Assembly (NCBI RefSeq): GCF_947179515.1
Contig: NC_067495.1
Location: forward strand, 89,587,861-89,651,860
DNA: 64,000 nucleotides
DNA from: Apodemus sylvaticus
Taxonomy: Eukaryota; Chordata; Mammalia; Rodentia; Muridae
Direction of reading: 5' to 3'
Shown piece by piece: positions 23,520 to 33,988 of this stretch. The position numbers were made by a program, and so were the translations under genes. The notes under the pieces are model-generated. The model saw nothing but the letters and a program-made list of their open reading frames with translations. It ran no database searches and was not told where the DNA came from. The first letter of the stretch is position 1, and each line of letters begins with the position of its first letter.

Positions 23520-23564
23520 GGAAACACAGACACACAGACACACACACACACACACACACACACA
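23520..23564. repeat. (CA)n microsatellite
   Basis: ACACAGACACACAGACAC followed by a pure CA run to about 23564. Confidence 0.97.
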
Positions 23565-24254
23565 AATAAAAACTGGCACTATAGACTTTAGATATATGCA
23601 TTTTTAATGATGCCAGGCAATAATTATCTATTATACATTTTACAAAATGCTCATTGAAGAAAAAGTGCAAGTTCTGAATAAATTTTGGACTTTCTGTATG
23701 AAAAATAAAATGAAATTTCTATATCTCTGATCCCTGTATGTTATATAAATTTATAAAGAATATTACATGTTCTATTTTAAATAAACAAAACTTAATAACT
23801 AGAAGTAAAGAAGGAAGATGTGATGCATGTTATTAAATATGCACTTTCGAGAATAATGCTTGCAAAATTAAATCTTTACAGGAAGATATTTGTAGTACAC
23901 ATGTGGTGGACAACTGCTACCAAATTGATTGGAAGCATAAAATAGAAAAAAAAATTGAAGGAATTAAGATAGTATATAAGTAAACAAAGTTTGAATAGTG
24001 AAAGCATCATTAGAAAGACAAAATCATAATATTCATGAAGAAAAAGGATGAATAAAAGTTTACGTGCACTGTCATAGCTCAATGCCATATTACATAATTA
24101 AAAATATTGTATAATACACAAAAGGGAACAAAGTATTCTCTGAATATAAAGATATTTGAGGTTTAAATGAATACAGCCAACCTGATAGAATAATTTGCCA
24201 TGTTTAAGAAATGAAAATTAGTAAAATGTCATATACAAAATAATTTTTTTATTT
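23565..24254. other. Unassigned AT-rich sequence
   Basis: Nothing recognised up to the T-rich tail of the next L1. Confidence 0.4.
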
Positions 24255-25153
24255 TTTTTATTTTTTGTCAGTTTCTTTCTTTTTTTATTTTTTTTTCTTT
24301 ATTGATATATATTTTTTATTTACATTTCAAATGATTTCCCCTTTTCTGGGTCCCTACTACCCGCGAGTCCCATAATCCCTCTTCCCTCCCCCTGTTCCTC
24401 CATCTACCCCTTCCCACTTCCCTGTTCTGGTATTCCCCTATACTGTTGCACTGAGTCTTTCCAGAACCAGGGGCCACTCCTCCATTCTTTTTGGACCTCA
24501 TTTAATATGTGGATTATGTCTTAGGTATCCAAAGTTTCTAGGCTAATATCCACTTATCACTGAGTGCATACCATGATTGATCTGTTGAGACTGTGTTACC
24601 TCACTTAGTATGATGCTCTCCAGCTCCATCCATTTCTCAAAGAATTTTATAAATTCATTGTTTCTAATAGCTGAATAGTACTCCATTGTGTAAATATACC
24701 ACATTTTTTGTATCCATTCCTCCATTGAGGGACACCTGGGTTCTTTCCAGCTTCTGGCTACTACAAATAGGGCTGCTATGAACATAGTGGAGCATGTGTC
24801 CTTATTGCATGCTGAGGAATCCTCTGGGTATATGCCCAGTAGTGGTATAGCAGGGTCCTCAGGAAGTGTCATGCCCAGTTTTCTGAGGAACCGCCAGACT
24901 GATTTCCAAATAGGTTGCACCATCTTGCAATCCCACCAGCAGTGGAGGAGTGTTCCTCTTTTTCCAAATCCTTGCCAACACCTGCTGTCTCCTGAGTTTT
25001 TGACCTTAGCCATTCTGACTGGTGTGAGGTGAAATCTCAGGGTTGTTTTGATTTGCATTTCCCTAATGATTAATGATTTGAACATTTCTTAAGGTGTTTC
25101 CCAGCTCTCTGAAGTTTTTCATGTGAAAATTCTTTGTTTAGCTCCATACCACA
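24255..25153 (-). mobile_element. L1 3' end (ORF2 C-terminus and 3' UTR), host of a nested L1
   Basis: The minus strand holds the last ~180 ORF2 codons in one open frame (24543-25085), ending in the ISGY C-terminus, then the 3' UTR and a T-rich tail at about 24244-24310. In the cysteine-rich motif the second Cys is Phe here (CWQGF instead of the usual CWxGC). The element continues at 25792 after an insertion and is inverted from 26218. Confidence 0.9.
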
Positions 25154-25791
25154 CTTTTTTTAAAAAATATTTTTATTTTCTATATTCTTTGTTTACATTC
25201 CAAATGATTTCCCCTTTCCCGGATACCCCCTCCCCATATGTCCCATAAATCTTCTTCTCTCCATCCCTTCTCCAATCACCTCCCTCCTTTTTCTCTTTCC
25301 TAATATTCCCTTCACATGCTAGATCAATCCTTTCAAGGATCAGGACCCTCTCCATACTTCTTCATGGGAGTCATTTGTTATGCAATTTGTGCCTTGGGTA
25401 TTCAGGGCTTCTGGGCTAATTAACATCCACTTATCAGAGATTGCATTCCATGTGTATTCTTTTGTGATTGGGTTACCTCACTTAGGATGATATTTTCCAT
25501 ATCAAACCATTTCCCTAAAAATTTTGTGAATTCATTGTTTCTAATTGCTGAGTAGTATTCCATTGTGTAAATATACCACATTTTCTGTATCCATTCCTCC
25601 TTTGAGGGTCATCTGGGTTCTTTCCAGCTTCTGGCTATTATAAATAAGGCTGCTATGAACATAATGGAGCATGTGTCTTTATTGCATGCTGGGGAATCCT
25701 TTGGGTATATGCCCAGGAGAGGTATAGCAGGGTCCTGTGGGAGTCTCATGTCCAGTTTTCTGAGGAACCTCCAGACTGATTTCCACAGTGG
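25154..25791 (-). mobile_element. Nested 5'-truncated L1 (second 3' UTR type)
   Basis: Minus-strand L1 end with the ATTCTTTGTTTACATTCC 3' terminus at about 25180 and part of ORF2 C-terminus (frame 25609-25797). It splits the host L1 and is bounded by the duplicated host sequence TACCACA plus a T run at 25147-25160 and 25792-25804. It is therefore younger than the host. Confidence 0.9.
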
Positions 25792-26217
25792 TACCACATT
25801 TTTTAATGGGGTTATTTGGTTCTCTGGGTTCTACCTTCTTGAGTTCTTTGTACATATTAGATATTAGCCCTCTGTCAGATTTAGGGTTGGTGAAGATCCT
25901 TTCACAATCTGTCGGTTGACGTTTGTCCTTTTGACTGTGTCCTTTGCCTTACAGAAACTTTGTAGTTTTATGAGGTCCCATTTGTCAATTTTTGATCTTA
26001 GAGCATAAGCTATTGGTGTCCTATTCAGGAACTTTTCCCCTGTGCTCATGTCCTCAAGGGTCTTTCCTATTAGTTTCAGTGTGTCAGGTTTAATGTGGAG
26101 GTCTTTGATCCATTTGGAGTTGAGCTTAGTACAAGGAGATAGGAATGGATCCATTCGCATTCTTCTGCATGCTGACCTCCAATTGAGCCAGCACCATTTG
26201 GTGAAAAGACTATCATT
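25792..26217 (-). pseudogene. L1 ORF2 C-terminal region (continuation of host L1)
   Basis: Frame 25864-26160 encodes the ORF2 region with RMDPFLSPCTKLNSKWIK and LQSFCKAKDT. It joins the 24255-25153 part across the nested insertion. At 26217 the antisense part ends and the inverted part begins. Confidence 0.9.
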
Positions 26218-26735
26218 CGTCAGGCTGGCTGGGAGAAGTCAGTGTGCTCTGGTGAATCCAGCGGGCCTTGGCAGGAGCCTGGGCCACAGCACTCAGTCTC
26301 CAGGAAGTTCGGGAGACATGGTGTGTACCTGGAGGCCGACTGGGAGCGCACAGCTTGCTCCAGTGGCACAGAGCTTAGGTTCCAGTCCTGAGGCCTCTGT
26401 TGGGAACCCTCAGATCTCTCTGCTTCCGGATCCAGATCAGCCTGAGAGGCAACACCACATCTCCAGGTCCTGCAAGAGGCAAGAGGGACTTCCAGGAGGC
26501 CAACTGGGAGGAGTCAGTGTGCTCTGGTGAATCCACCAGGCCCCAGCAGGAGCCTTCAGGTATCTGCTTCGGGATCTGAACAGCCTGGGCAACAGCACCC
26601 TGTCTCCAGGTAGTGCAAGAGATAAGATCTGCACCAGAGGCCACCTGCGAAGAGGCAGCTTGCACTGGTGAGAACCATACAAAGAATCAACAAAACCAGG
26701 AGCTTGTTCTTTGAGAAAATCAACAAGCTAGAATT
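26218..26735 (+). mobile_element. Inverted 5' part of the same L1: 5' UTR repeats fused to ORF2
   Basis: Plus-strand L1 5' UTR sequence (GGGAGGAGTCAGTGTGCTC and CAGCTTGCTCCAGTGGC blocks, like 28081-28712) runs to 26665. It then joins ORF2 coding (RTIQRINKTRS-like) without any ORF1. The join keeps GGTGAG and shares GAG with the ORF2 side. This is a 5' inversion plus an internal deletion of about 2.4 kb. Confidence 0.85.
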
Positions 26736-27155
26736 TTCAGATATCCTTCTTGTCATTTTATGTTCCTGCCTACTTCTATATTTATTTCTCTTCTTTCTAG
26801 TTAGAGGATCCCCATTCTATCCATTTTCAAACAAATCACTTGCACCCTACTATTCTCCTCTCTATTGTTCCCCCTCTGCACACCCACAACATGTAATTGG
26901 TCCCTTTTTAATATCTTGTTTTCTGCACTTACTACTACATATGTATACCGATCTAAAGGTTTGGGGATAGGAGCCAAAGATGAGAAATAACACATGAAGT
27001 TTGTCTTTCTTGGTCTGAGATACCTCTCTCAATATTATTTTTCCAATTTCATTGATTTACTGCTCACAGATTTTCATACCATTATTCTATCTTAAGTTAC
27101 TTTGTCAGTTCCTTTGATATGTTCATATTGCTGCTGACAAGAGTACATCATTTTG
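26736..27155 (-). mobile_element. Probable old L1 3' end fragment
   Basis: The part around 27000-27100 resembles an antisense L1 ORF2 end (GTCTTTCTTGGTCTGAGATAC-like, CTCTCAATATTATTTTTCC-like). The left part (26740-26990) is not clearly L1. The boundaries are guesses. Confidence 0.4.
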
Positions 27156-27308
27156 TTTGTTTGTTTTATTAAGGCAGAGTTTTTATCTGTAACCCTGGAT
27201 GTTCTCTAATTCTCTCTGTAGATCAGGCTAGCCTCCAATTCAGAGATCTCTCTATATCTGCATCCTGAGTTCTGGGATTAAAGGCATGGGCCATCACTAC
27301 CCAGCCCA
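27156..27308 (-). mobile_element. B1 SINE
   Basis: Antisense B1: T-rich start, GTAACCCTGGATGTTCTC, GTAGATCAGGCTAGCCTCC, TCTGGGATTAAAGGCATGGG, ending CCATCACTACCCAGCC. Confidence 0.85.
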
Positions 27309-27334
27309 GAAAGGATGTTCTTTCTTTTCCTTTT

Positions 27335-27705
27335 TCAAAAATTAATTTTTATTGACTTTATATCCTAATCACAGCCCCCTCCCTCCTCTCCTCTAAGTCC
27401 CATGCTTACAAATCTGTCCCCAATTGTATCACCTCTCCTCCTCAGAGAAGGTTTGCACACCTTGAGTAAAACCCCATCATGATACAAATAGTCCCAGTTT
27501 CACTTAGAACATCCTCTCCCACTGATACCCAGCCAGGGAGTCCAGTTATGGGGAAGGGGATCCAATGGAAGGGAACAGAGTCTACTTGTTAGGGGACCCA
27601 CATGAAGACCAACCTGCACATTTGATACAAATGTGTAGGGGACCTAGGTCCAGGCCCTGCTTGCTCCCCTGTTGGTGGCTCAATCTCTGTGAGCTTGATG
27701 GTCCC
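27335..27705 (-). mobile_element. Old L1 (Lx-type) 3' UTR
   Basis: TTTTTATTGACTTTATATCC followed by CACAGCCCCCTCCCTCC and later GACCTAGGTCCAGGCCC and GGTGGCTCAATCTCTGTGAG are typical of an antisense rodent L1 3' UTR. Confidence 0.6.
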
Positions 27706-27876
27706 AGGTTAGTTGGCAAGATGTCTCAGTAGTTAACTGCATGTACTATTGTCCTTCCAGAGGACCTGAGTTCAGTTTATAGCACCCAGATCAAGTAGCT
27801 CACAACTTGTTCTAAGGAAATTAGATATCTGTGGACTCTTTTGGGCACCTGAAGTTACATGCTGGAAAACACATAC
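27706..27876 (+). mobile_element. B2/B3-type SINE
   Basis: tRNA-like head AAGATGTCTCAGTAGTTAAC, then CCTTCCAGAGGACCTGAGTTC, CACCCAGATC and a CACATACACATAA end. Diverged. Confidence 0.7.
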
Positions 27877-28012
27877 ACATAATTAAAAAGGGGAGGAGAC
27901 ATTGTGGGAGGTATTTGTCAGGGTGGGACTGCAAAGAGAGGAGAGGGAGCAGGACTGTGATTGGTATATAAAGTGAATAAAAATAAATAAATAAATAAAT
28001 AAATAAAGACAC
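27877..28012 (+). mobile_element. L1 3' terminus with (AAAT)n tail
   Basis: G-rich GGGAGGAGACATTGTGGGAG and GTATATAAAGTGAATAAAAA followed by AAATAAAT units resemble a sense Lx-type L1 end and tail. Confidence 0.5.
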
Positions 28013-28080
28013 TCAATAGAAACCCATTTGCCAAGGAATTAATATCAAAAACAAACATATGTTATTCATAAGATGAAAAG

Positions 28081-28712
28081 TGTCAGAGCACACAGCTTGC
28101 TCCAGCGGCACGGAGCTTAGGTTCCAGTCCTGAGGCCTCTGGCAGGAGCCTTCATATCTCTGCTCTGGGATCCAGAACGGCCTGGGCTGCAACACCACAT
28201 CTTCAGGTCCTGAAAGAGGCAAGAGGGGCATCTGGGAGGCTGGCTGGGAGGAGTCAGTGTGCTCTGGGAAATTCAGCAGGACCCGGCGGGCGCCTTCAGG
28301 TGTCTAGTTCGGGATCTGAACAGCCTGGGCCACAGCACTCGGTCTCCAGGAAGTGCAAGAGACCTGTTGCACCCAGAAGCAGACTGGGAACACACAGCTT
28401 GCTCCGGCTGCACAGAGCTTAGGTTCCAGTCCTGAGGCCTCTGGCAGGAGCCATCAGATCTCTGCTTCCGGATCCAGAACAGGCTGTGCTGCAATGCCAC
28501 ATCTCCAGGTCCTGCAAGAGGCAAGAGGGCCATCCGGGAGGCCAGCTGGGAGGAGTCAGTGTGCTCTGGTGAGTCCAGCAGGCCACTGTGGGAGCCTTCA
28601 GGTGTCTGCTTCAGGATCTGAACAGCCGGGGCCACAGCACCATATCTCCAGACCGTGCAAGAGATCATCTGTGCACCAGAGGCCACCTGGGAAGAGTCAG
28701 CTTGCACTGGTG
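28081..28712 (+). promoter_or_regulatory. L1 5' UTR with tandem promoter-type monomers, ~302-bp period
   Basis: The block CACAGCTTGC recurs at 28091 and 28393 (period 302). Each unit has two diverged halves of about 150 bp. One has GGGAGGAGTCAGTGTGCTC and CAGGTGTCTGCTTC; the other has CACAGCTTGCTCC and CAGATCTCTGCTTCC. In mouse L1, tandem 5' UTR monomers carry the internal promoter; by analogy this array should do the same. It differs from the house-mouse A and F monomers as I remember them. Confidence 0.75.
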
Positions 28713-28754
28713 AGTCCAGAATTGACAAGACCAACTAACACCAGTGAGAGCTAG

Positions 28755-29960
28755 ATGGCAAAAGGCAAACACAGGAACGTCACTAACAGAAATCAAGGCA
28801 ATATGGCAGCATCTGAACACAACTCTCCTTTAACAGCATGTCCTGGATACCCCATCACCCCAGTAAAGCAAGATTTGGATTTAAAATCACTGGTCATGAT
28901 GCTGGTACAGGAAAACATGAAGGACATACATAAAGAAATTCAGGAGAAAATGGATCAAAAGTTAGAAGCCCTTACAAGGGAAACACAAAAATCATTGAAA
29001 GAAATTCAGGAGAATACAAAAGCCAATAAGGAGGAAACACAAAAATCACTTAAAGAAATACAGGAGAACATTGGTAAACAGGCTGAGGTCATGAAAGAGA
29101 AAACACAAAAATCTCTTAAAGAATTACAGGAAAGAACAAACAAGAAATTGAAGGAGCTAAGCAAAACCATCCATGATCTAAAATCAGAAGTAGAAACAAC
29201 TAAGAAAACTCAAAGGGAGACAACATTGGAGATAGAAAACTTTGGGAAGAAATCAGGGGACATAAATGCAAATATCAACAACAGAATACAAGAGATAGAA
29301 GAAAGAATCTCAGATGCTGAAGATACCATAGAAACCTTGGACGCAACAGTTAAAGAAAATGCAAAATGCAAAAAGCTTGTAACCCAAAATATCCAGGAAA
29401 TCCAGGACACAATGAGAAGACCAAACCTAAGGATTATAGGCATAGATGAGAGAGAAGATTTACAACTTATAGGGCCAGCAAATATCTTCAATAAAATTAT
29501 GGAAGAAAACATCCCTAACCTAAAGAGAGAGATGTCCATGAATATACAAGAAGCCTACAGAACTCCAAACAGACTGGACCAGAATAGAAATACCTCCCGT
29601 CACATAATACTCAAAACACCAAATATACTAAACAAAGAAAGAATATTAAAGGCAGTAAGACAACAATGCCTAGTAACATATAAAGGAAGACCTATCAGAA
29701 TCACACCAGACTTCTCACCTGAGACTATGAAAGCTAGAAGATCCTGGGCAGATCTCATGCAGACTCTAAGAGAATACAAATGCCAGCCAAAACTACTATA
29801 CCCAGCAAAACTCTCAATCACCATAGATGGGGAAACTAAGATATTCCATGACAAAACCAAGTTTACCCAATCTCTATCCACAAACCCAGCCCTACAAAGG
29901 ATAATAGCAGGAAAACACCAATACAAGGAGGGAAACTTCACCCTGGAAAGAGCAAGATAG
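28755..29960 (+). CDS. L1 ORF1 protein (ORF1p), intact
   Basis: A 401-residue frame from ATG 28755 to TAG, uninterrupted. ORF1p is the L1 RNA-binding chaperone; it trimerises and coats L1 RNA in cytoplasmic particles. Residues 1-45 are a basic, disordered start (MAKGKHRNVTNRNQ). Residues ~50-165 form a coiled coil with a repeated QKSLKE motif at about 78, 96 and 118, longer than in typical mouse ORF1 (about 357-370 residues). Residues ~165-290 hold the RRM with RRPNLRIIGID. Residues ~290-395 are the C-terminal domain with YKGRPIRITPDF and YPAKLSITIDGE. An unusual QQCL at 303-306 replaces the common EKGQ. The start is supported by position after the 5' UTR and by the MAKGK opening. ORF2 begins 62 bp downstream. 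Confidence 0.93.
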   Translation: MAKGKHRNVTNRNQGNMAASEHNSPLTACPGYPITPVKQDLDLKSLVMMLVQENMKDIHKEIQEKMDQKLEALTRETQKSLKEIQENTKANKEETQKSLKEIQENIGKQAEVMKEKTQKSLKELQERTNKKLKELSKTIHDLKSEVETTKKTQRETTLEIENFGKKSGDINANINNRIQEIEERISDAEDTIETLDATVKENAKCKKLVTQNIQEIQDTMRRPNLRIIGIDEREDLQLIGPANIFNKIMEENIPNLKREMSMNIQEAYRTPNRLDQNRNTSRHIILKTPNILNKERILKAVRQQCLVTYKGRPIRITPDFSPETMKARRSWADLMQTLREYKCQPKLLYPAKLSITIDGETKIFHDKTKFTQSLSTNPALQRIIAGKHQYKEGNFTLERAR

Positions 29961-30022
29961 TAACCTTCTATCATCAAACACAAAAGAAGTTAACCAATCA
30001 AATTTAAAAAATAACATCAAAA

Positions 30023-30540
30023 ATGACAGGAAGTAACAATCACTATTCCTTAATATCTCTTAACATAAATGGACTCAATGCCCCAATAAAAAGACAAAGT
30101 CTAACCAACTGGATACGTAAACAGGACCCTACATTTTGCTGGATACAGGAAACACACCTCAGTGTCAAAGACAAACACTACCTTAGAATAAAATACTGGA
30201 CAACAATTTTACAACCAAATGGTCTCAGGAAACAAGCTGGAGTAGCCATTCTAATATCAGATAAAACTGACTTTCAACCCGAAGTCATCAAAAGAGACTC
30301 TGAGGGATACTTCTTGCTGGTCAAAGGAAAAATACAAGAAGAACTCTCAATCCTGAACATCTATGCTCCAATTCAAGGGCACCCTCATTCATAAACTTTA
30401 TTAAAGCTCAAAGCACACATTGCACCTAACACAATAATTGTGGGTGACTTCAACACTGCACTTTCCTCAATGGACCAATCAGGAAAACAGAAACTGAACA
30501 GGGACACAGTGAAACTAATTGAAGCTTTGGAATAATTAGA

Positions 30541-30606
<66 letters not shown>

Positions 30607-33600
30607 CATTTTATCCTAAAGCAAAAGAATATACCTTTTCTCAGCACCTCATGGTACCTTCTCCAAAATTGATCATATAATTGGTCACAAGAGAGACCTC
30701 AACAAATATACGAAGATCGAAATAATCTTATGCCTCCTATGAGATGTCTATGGAGTAAAAGTGGTCTTCAATAGCAACAAAACCAACAGAAAACCCACAT
30801 ACACATGGAAACTGAAAAATATTCAACTCAATGATACCTTGGTCAAGGAAGAAATAAAGAAAGGAATTAAAGACTTTTTAGAATTTAAAGAAAAAGAAGA
30901 CACAATATACCCAAATCTATGGAACACAATGAAAGCAATGCTAAGAGGAAAACTCATAGCCCTGAGTGCCTCCATAAAGAAAGTAGAGAGAGCATACACT
31001 AACAGCTTAATGGCACAACTGAAAGCCCTGGAACAAAAGAAGCTATTTCACCCAGGAGGAGTAGAAGGCAGGAAATCATCAAACTCAGGGCTTAAATCAA
31101 TCAAATAGAAACAAAGAGAACCATACAAAGAATCAACAAAACAAGGAGCTGGTTCTTCGAGAAAATCAACAAGATAGATAAACCCTTAGCCAGACTAACC
31201 AAAGGGCATAGAGACAGTATCCAGATTAACAAACATAGAAATGAAAAGGGAGATATAACAACAGAAACTGAGGAAATTCAAAAAAATCATTGGAGACTAC
31301 TACAAAAGCCTATACTCAACACAACTGGAGAATCTGGAGGAAATGGACAGTTTCCTAGACATATATCTGACAGCAAAACTAAATCAGGAACAAATAGATC
31401 AACTAAACAGTCCCATAAACCCTAAAGAAATAGAAGGGGTCATAGAAAATCTCCTAACCAAAAAAAGCACTGGACTAGATGGCTTCAGTGCAGAATTCTA
31501 TCAGACTTTCATAGAAGACCTAACACCAATACTCTTCAAACTATTCCACAAAATAGAAACAGAAGGAACTCTCCCCAACTCGTTCTATGAAGCCAAAATT
31601 AAGCTGATACCAAAACCACACAAAGATCCAACAAAGAAAGAGAACTTCAGGCCAATTTCTCTTATGAATATTGATGCAAAAATACTTAATAAAATTCTTG
31701 CCAACCGAATCCAAGAACGCATCAAAACGATCATCCACCATGATCAAGTAGGCTTCATCCCTACTTGCCTGGATGCAGGGATGCAGGGATGCAGGGATGG
31801 TTCAATATAAGGAAATCCATCAATGCTATCCACTACATAAACAAACTCAAAGAAAAAAACCATATGATCATCTCATTAGATGCAGAAAAAGCATTTGACA
31901 AAATCCAGCATCCTTTCATGCTAAAAGTACTGGAAAGAACAGGAATTCAAGGCCCATACCTAAACATCGTTAAAGCAATATACAGCAAACCGGTAGCCAA
32001 CATCAATCTAAATGGAGAGAAACTTGAAGCAATCCCACTAAAATCAGGGACTAGAAAAGGCTGTCCTCTCTCTCCATATCTTTTCAATATAGTACTTGAA
32101 GTTCTAGCTAGATCAATTAGAGAACATAAGGAGGTCAAGGGGATACGAATTGGAAAGGACGAAGTCAAATTATCACTATTTGCAGATGACATGATAGTCT
32201 ACTTAAGTGACCCGAAAACCTCCACTAGAGAAATCCTACAGCTGATAAAAAACTTTAGCAAAGAGGCTGGTTATAAAATCAATTCGAGCAAATCAGGTGC
32301 CTTCCTATACTCAAAGGATAAGCAGGCTGAGAAAGAAGTTAGGGAAATGACACCCTTCAAAAAAGCCACAAAAAATACAAAGTATCTTGGTGTGACTCTA
32401 ACCAAACAAGTGAAAGATCTATATGACAAGAACGTCAGGTCTCTGAAGAAGGAAATCAAAGAAGACCTCAGAAAATGGAAAAATCTGCCATGCTCGTGAA
32501 TTAATATAGTTAAAATGGCCATCTTGCCAAAAGCAATCTACAGATTCAATGCAATCCCCATCAAAATCCCAACTCAGTTCTTCACAGAGTTAGAAAAAGC
32601 AATTCTCAAATTAATCTGGAATAACAAAAAACCTAGGATAGCTAAAACTATTCTCAACAACAAAAGAAATTCTGGGGGAATCAGTGTCCCTGACTTCAAG
32701 CAATACTACTGAGCAATAGTGTTAAAAACTGCATGGTATTGGCACAGTGACAGACAAGTGGACCAATGGAATAGAATTGAAGATCCAGAAATGAATCTAC
32801 ACACCTATGGTCACTTGATCTTCGACAAAGGAGACAAAAACACCCAGTGGAAAAAAGATAGCCTTTTCAACAAATGGTGCTGGATCAATTGGAGGTCAGC
32901 ATGCAGAAGAATGCGAATTGATCCATTCTTATCTCCATGTACTAAATTTCACTCCAAGTGGATCAAGGACCTCCATGTAAAACCAGACACACTGAAACTA
33001 ATAGAAAAGAAACTGGGGAAGACCCTTGAGGACATGGGCACAAGGGAAAAGTTCCTGAACAGATCACCAATAGCTTATGCTTTAAGATCAAGAATTGACA
33101 AATGGGACCTCATAAAATTACAAAGTTTCTGTAAGGCAAAGGACACTGTTAAAATGACAAAACAGCAACCATCAAATTGGGAAAGGATATTCACCAACCC
33201 CACATCTGATAGAGGGCTAATATCCAATATATACAAACAACTCAAGAAGATAGACCCCAGGGAACCAAATAACCCTATTAAAAATGGGGTACAGATCTTA
33301 ACAAAGAATTTTCACCTGAAGAAATTCGGATGCCTGAGAGGCACCTTAAGAAGTGCTCAACATCATTAGTCATTAGGGAAATGCAGATCAAAACAACCCT
33401 GAGATTTCACCTTACACCAGTCAGAATGGCTAAGGTCAAAAACTCAGGAGACAGCAGGTGTTGGTGAGGATGTGGAGAAAGAGCAACATTCCTCCACTGC
33501 TGGTGGGGCTGTACGATGGTACAACCACTGTTGAAATCAGTCTGGAGGCTCCTCAGAAAACTGGACATGAGACTTCCAGAGGACCCTGCTATACCTCTCC

Positions 33601-33893
33601 TGGGCATATACCCAAAGGATTCCCCAGCATGCAATAAAGACACATCCTCCATTATGTTCATAGCAGCCTTATTTATAATAGCCAGAAGCTAGAAAGAACC
33701 CAGATGCCCCTCAAAGGAGGAATGGTTTCAGAAATTGTGGTATATTTACACAATGGAATACTACTCAGCAATTAGAAACAATGAATTCACAAAATTTTTA
33801 GGCAAATGGTTTGATCTGGAAAATATCATCCTAAGTGAGGTAACCCAATCACAAAAGAATACACATGGAATGCAATCTCTGATAAGTGGATAT
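30023..33893 (+). pseudogene. L1 ORF2 (endonuclease-reverse transcriptase), multiply broken
   Basis: Starts MTGSNNHYSLISLNINGL at 30023. The endonuclease has the catalytic Asn (NING) and Glu (WIQETHL). The frame breaks at 30394, at a TA expansion (30546-30604), near 31105, near 31800 (GATGCAG repeats), near 32499 (a short deletion), at 32711 (in-frame stop), and near 33370. Main frames are 30023-30394, 30761-31108, 31343-31810, 31765-32499, 32719-33369 and 33735-33893. The RT catalytic FADD is intact at 32179-32190. A full ORF2 is about 1,280 residues, so the length is complete up to the C-terminus, but no single protein can be made. Confidence 0.92.
30546..30604. repeat. (TA)n microsatellite inside L1 ORF2
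   Basis: About 29 TA units at the same ORF2 position as the 4690-4857 block, just before the AACATTTTATCC-type coding. Confidence 0.97.
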
Positions 33894-33988
33894 TTGTACA
33901 GAGCCATATTGGGGCAGTCTTGCACTTAGTCAGAGTTTGACTTTGGTCAAGGTTAACTTCTCCCAGTTAGCCAGTATCCTTCTCCACT

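Larger units (their letters stand above)
28081..33893 (+). mobile_element. Near full-length L1 element
   Basis: Ordered parts: tandem-repeat 5' UTR (28081-28712), ORF1 (28755-29960, intact), 62-bp spacer, ORF2 (30023-33893, broken). The 3' UTR and poly(A) tail are missing: the sequence stops right at the ORF2 C-terminus (GATAAGTGGATATT). A 95-bp non-L1 piece and then an antisense L1 follow. The loss of the 3' end suggests a post-insertion deletion or rearrangement. Confidence 0.93.

Noticed and set aside
26640..26700. Splicing of L1 RNA as the cause of the 5' UTR-ORF2 junction
   Set aside because: The product retains GGTGAG, and no placement of the junction gives GT and AG at the two intron ends of the intact copy.
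30546..30604. CRISPR-like or other spaced repeat arrays in the window
   Set aside because: The repeats found are microsatellites, SINEs and L1 monomers. None has the repeat-spacer pattern, and the DNA is mammalian.
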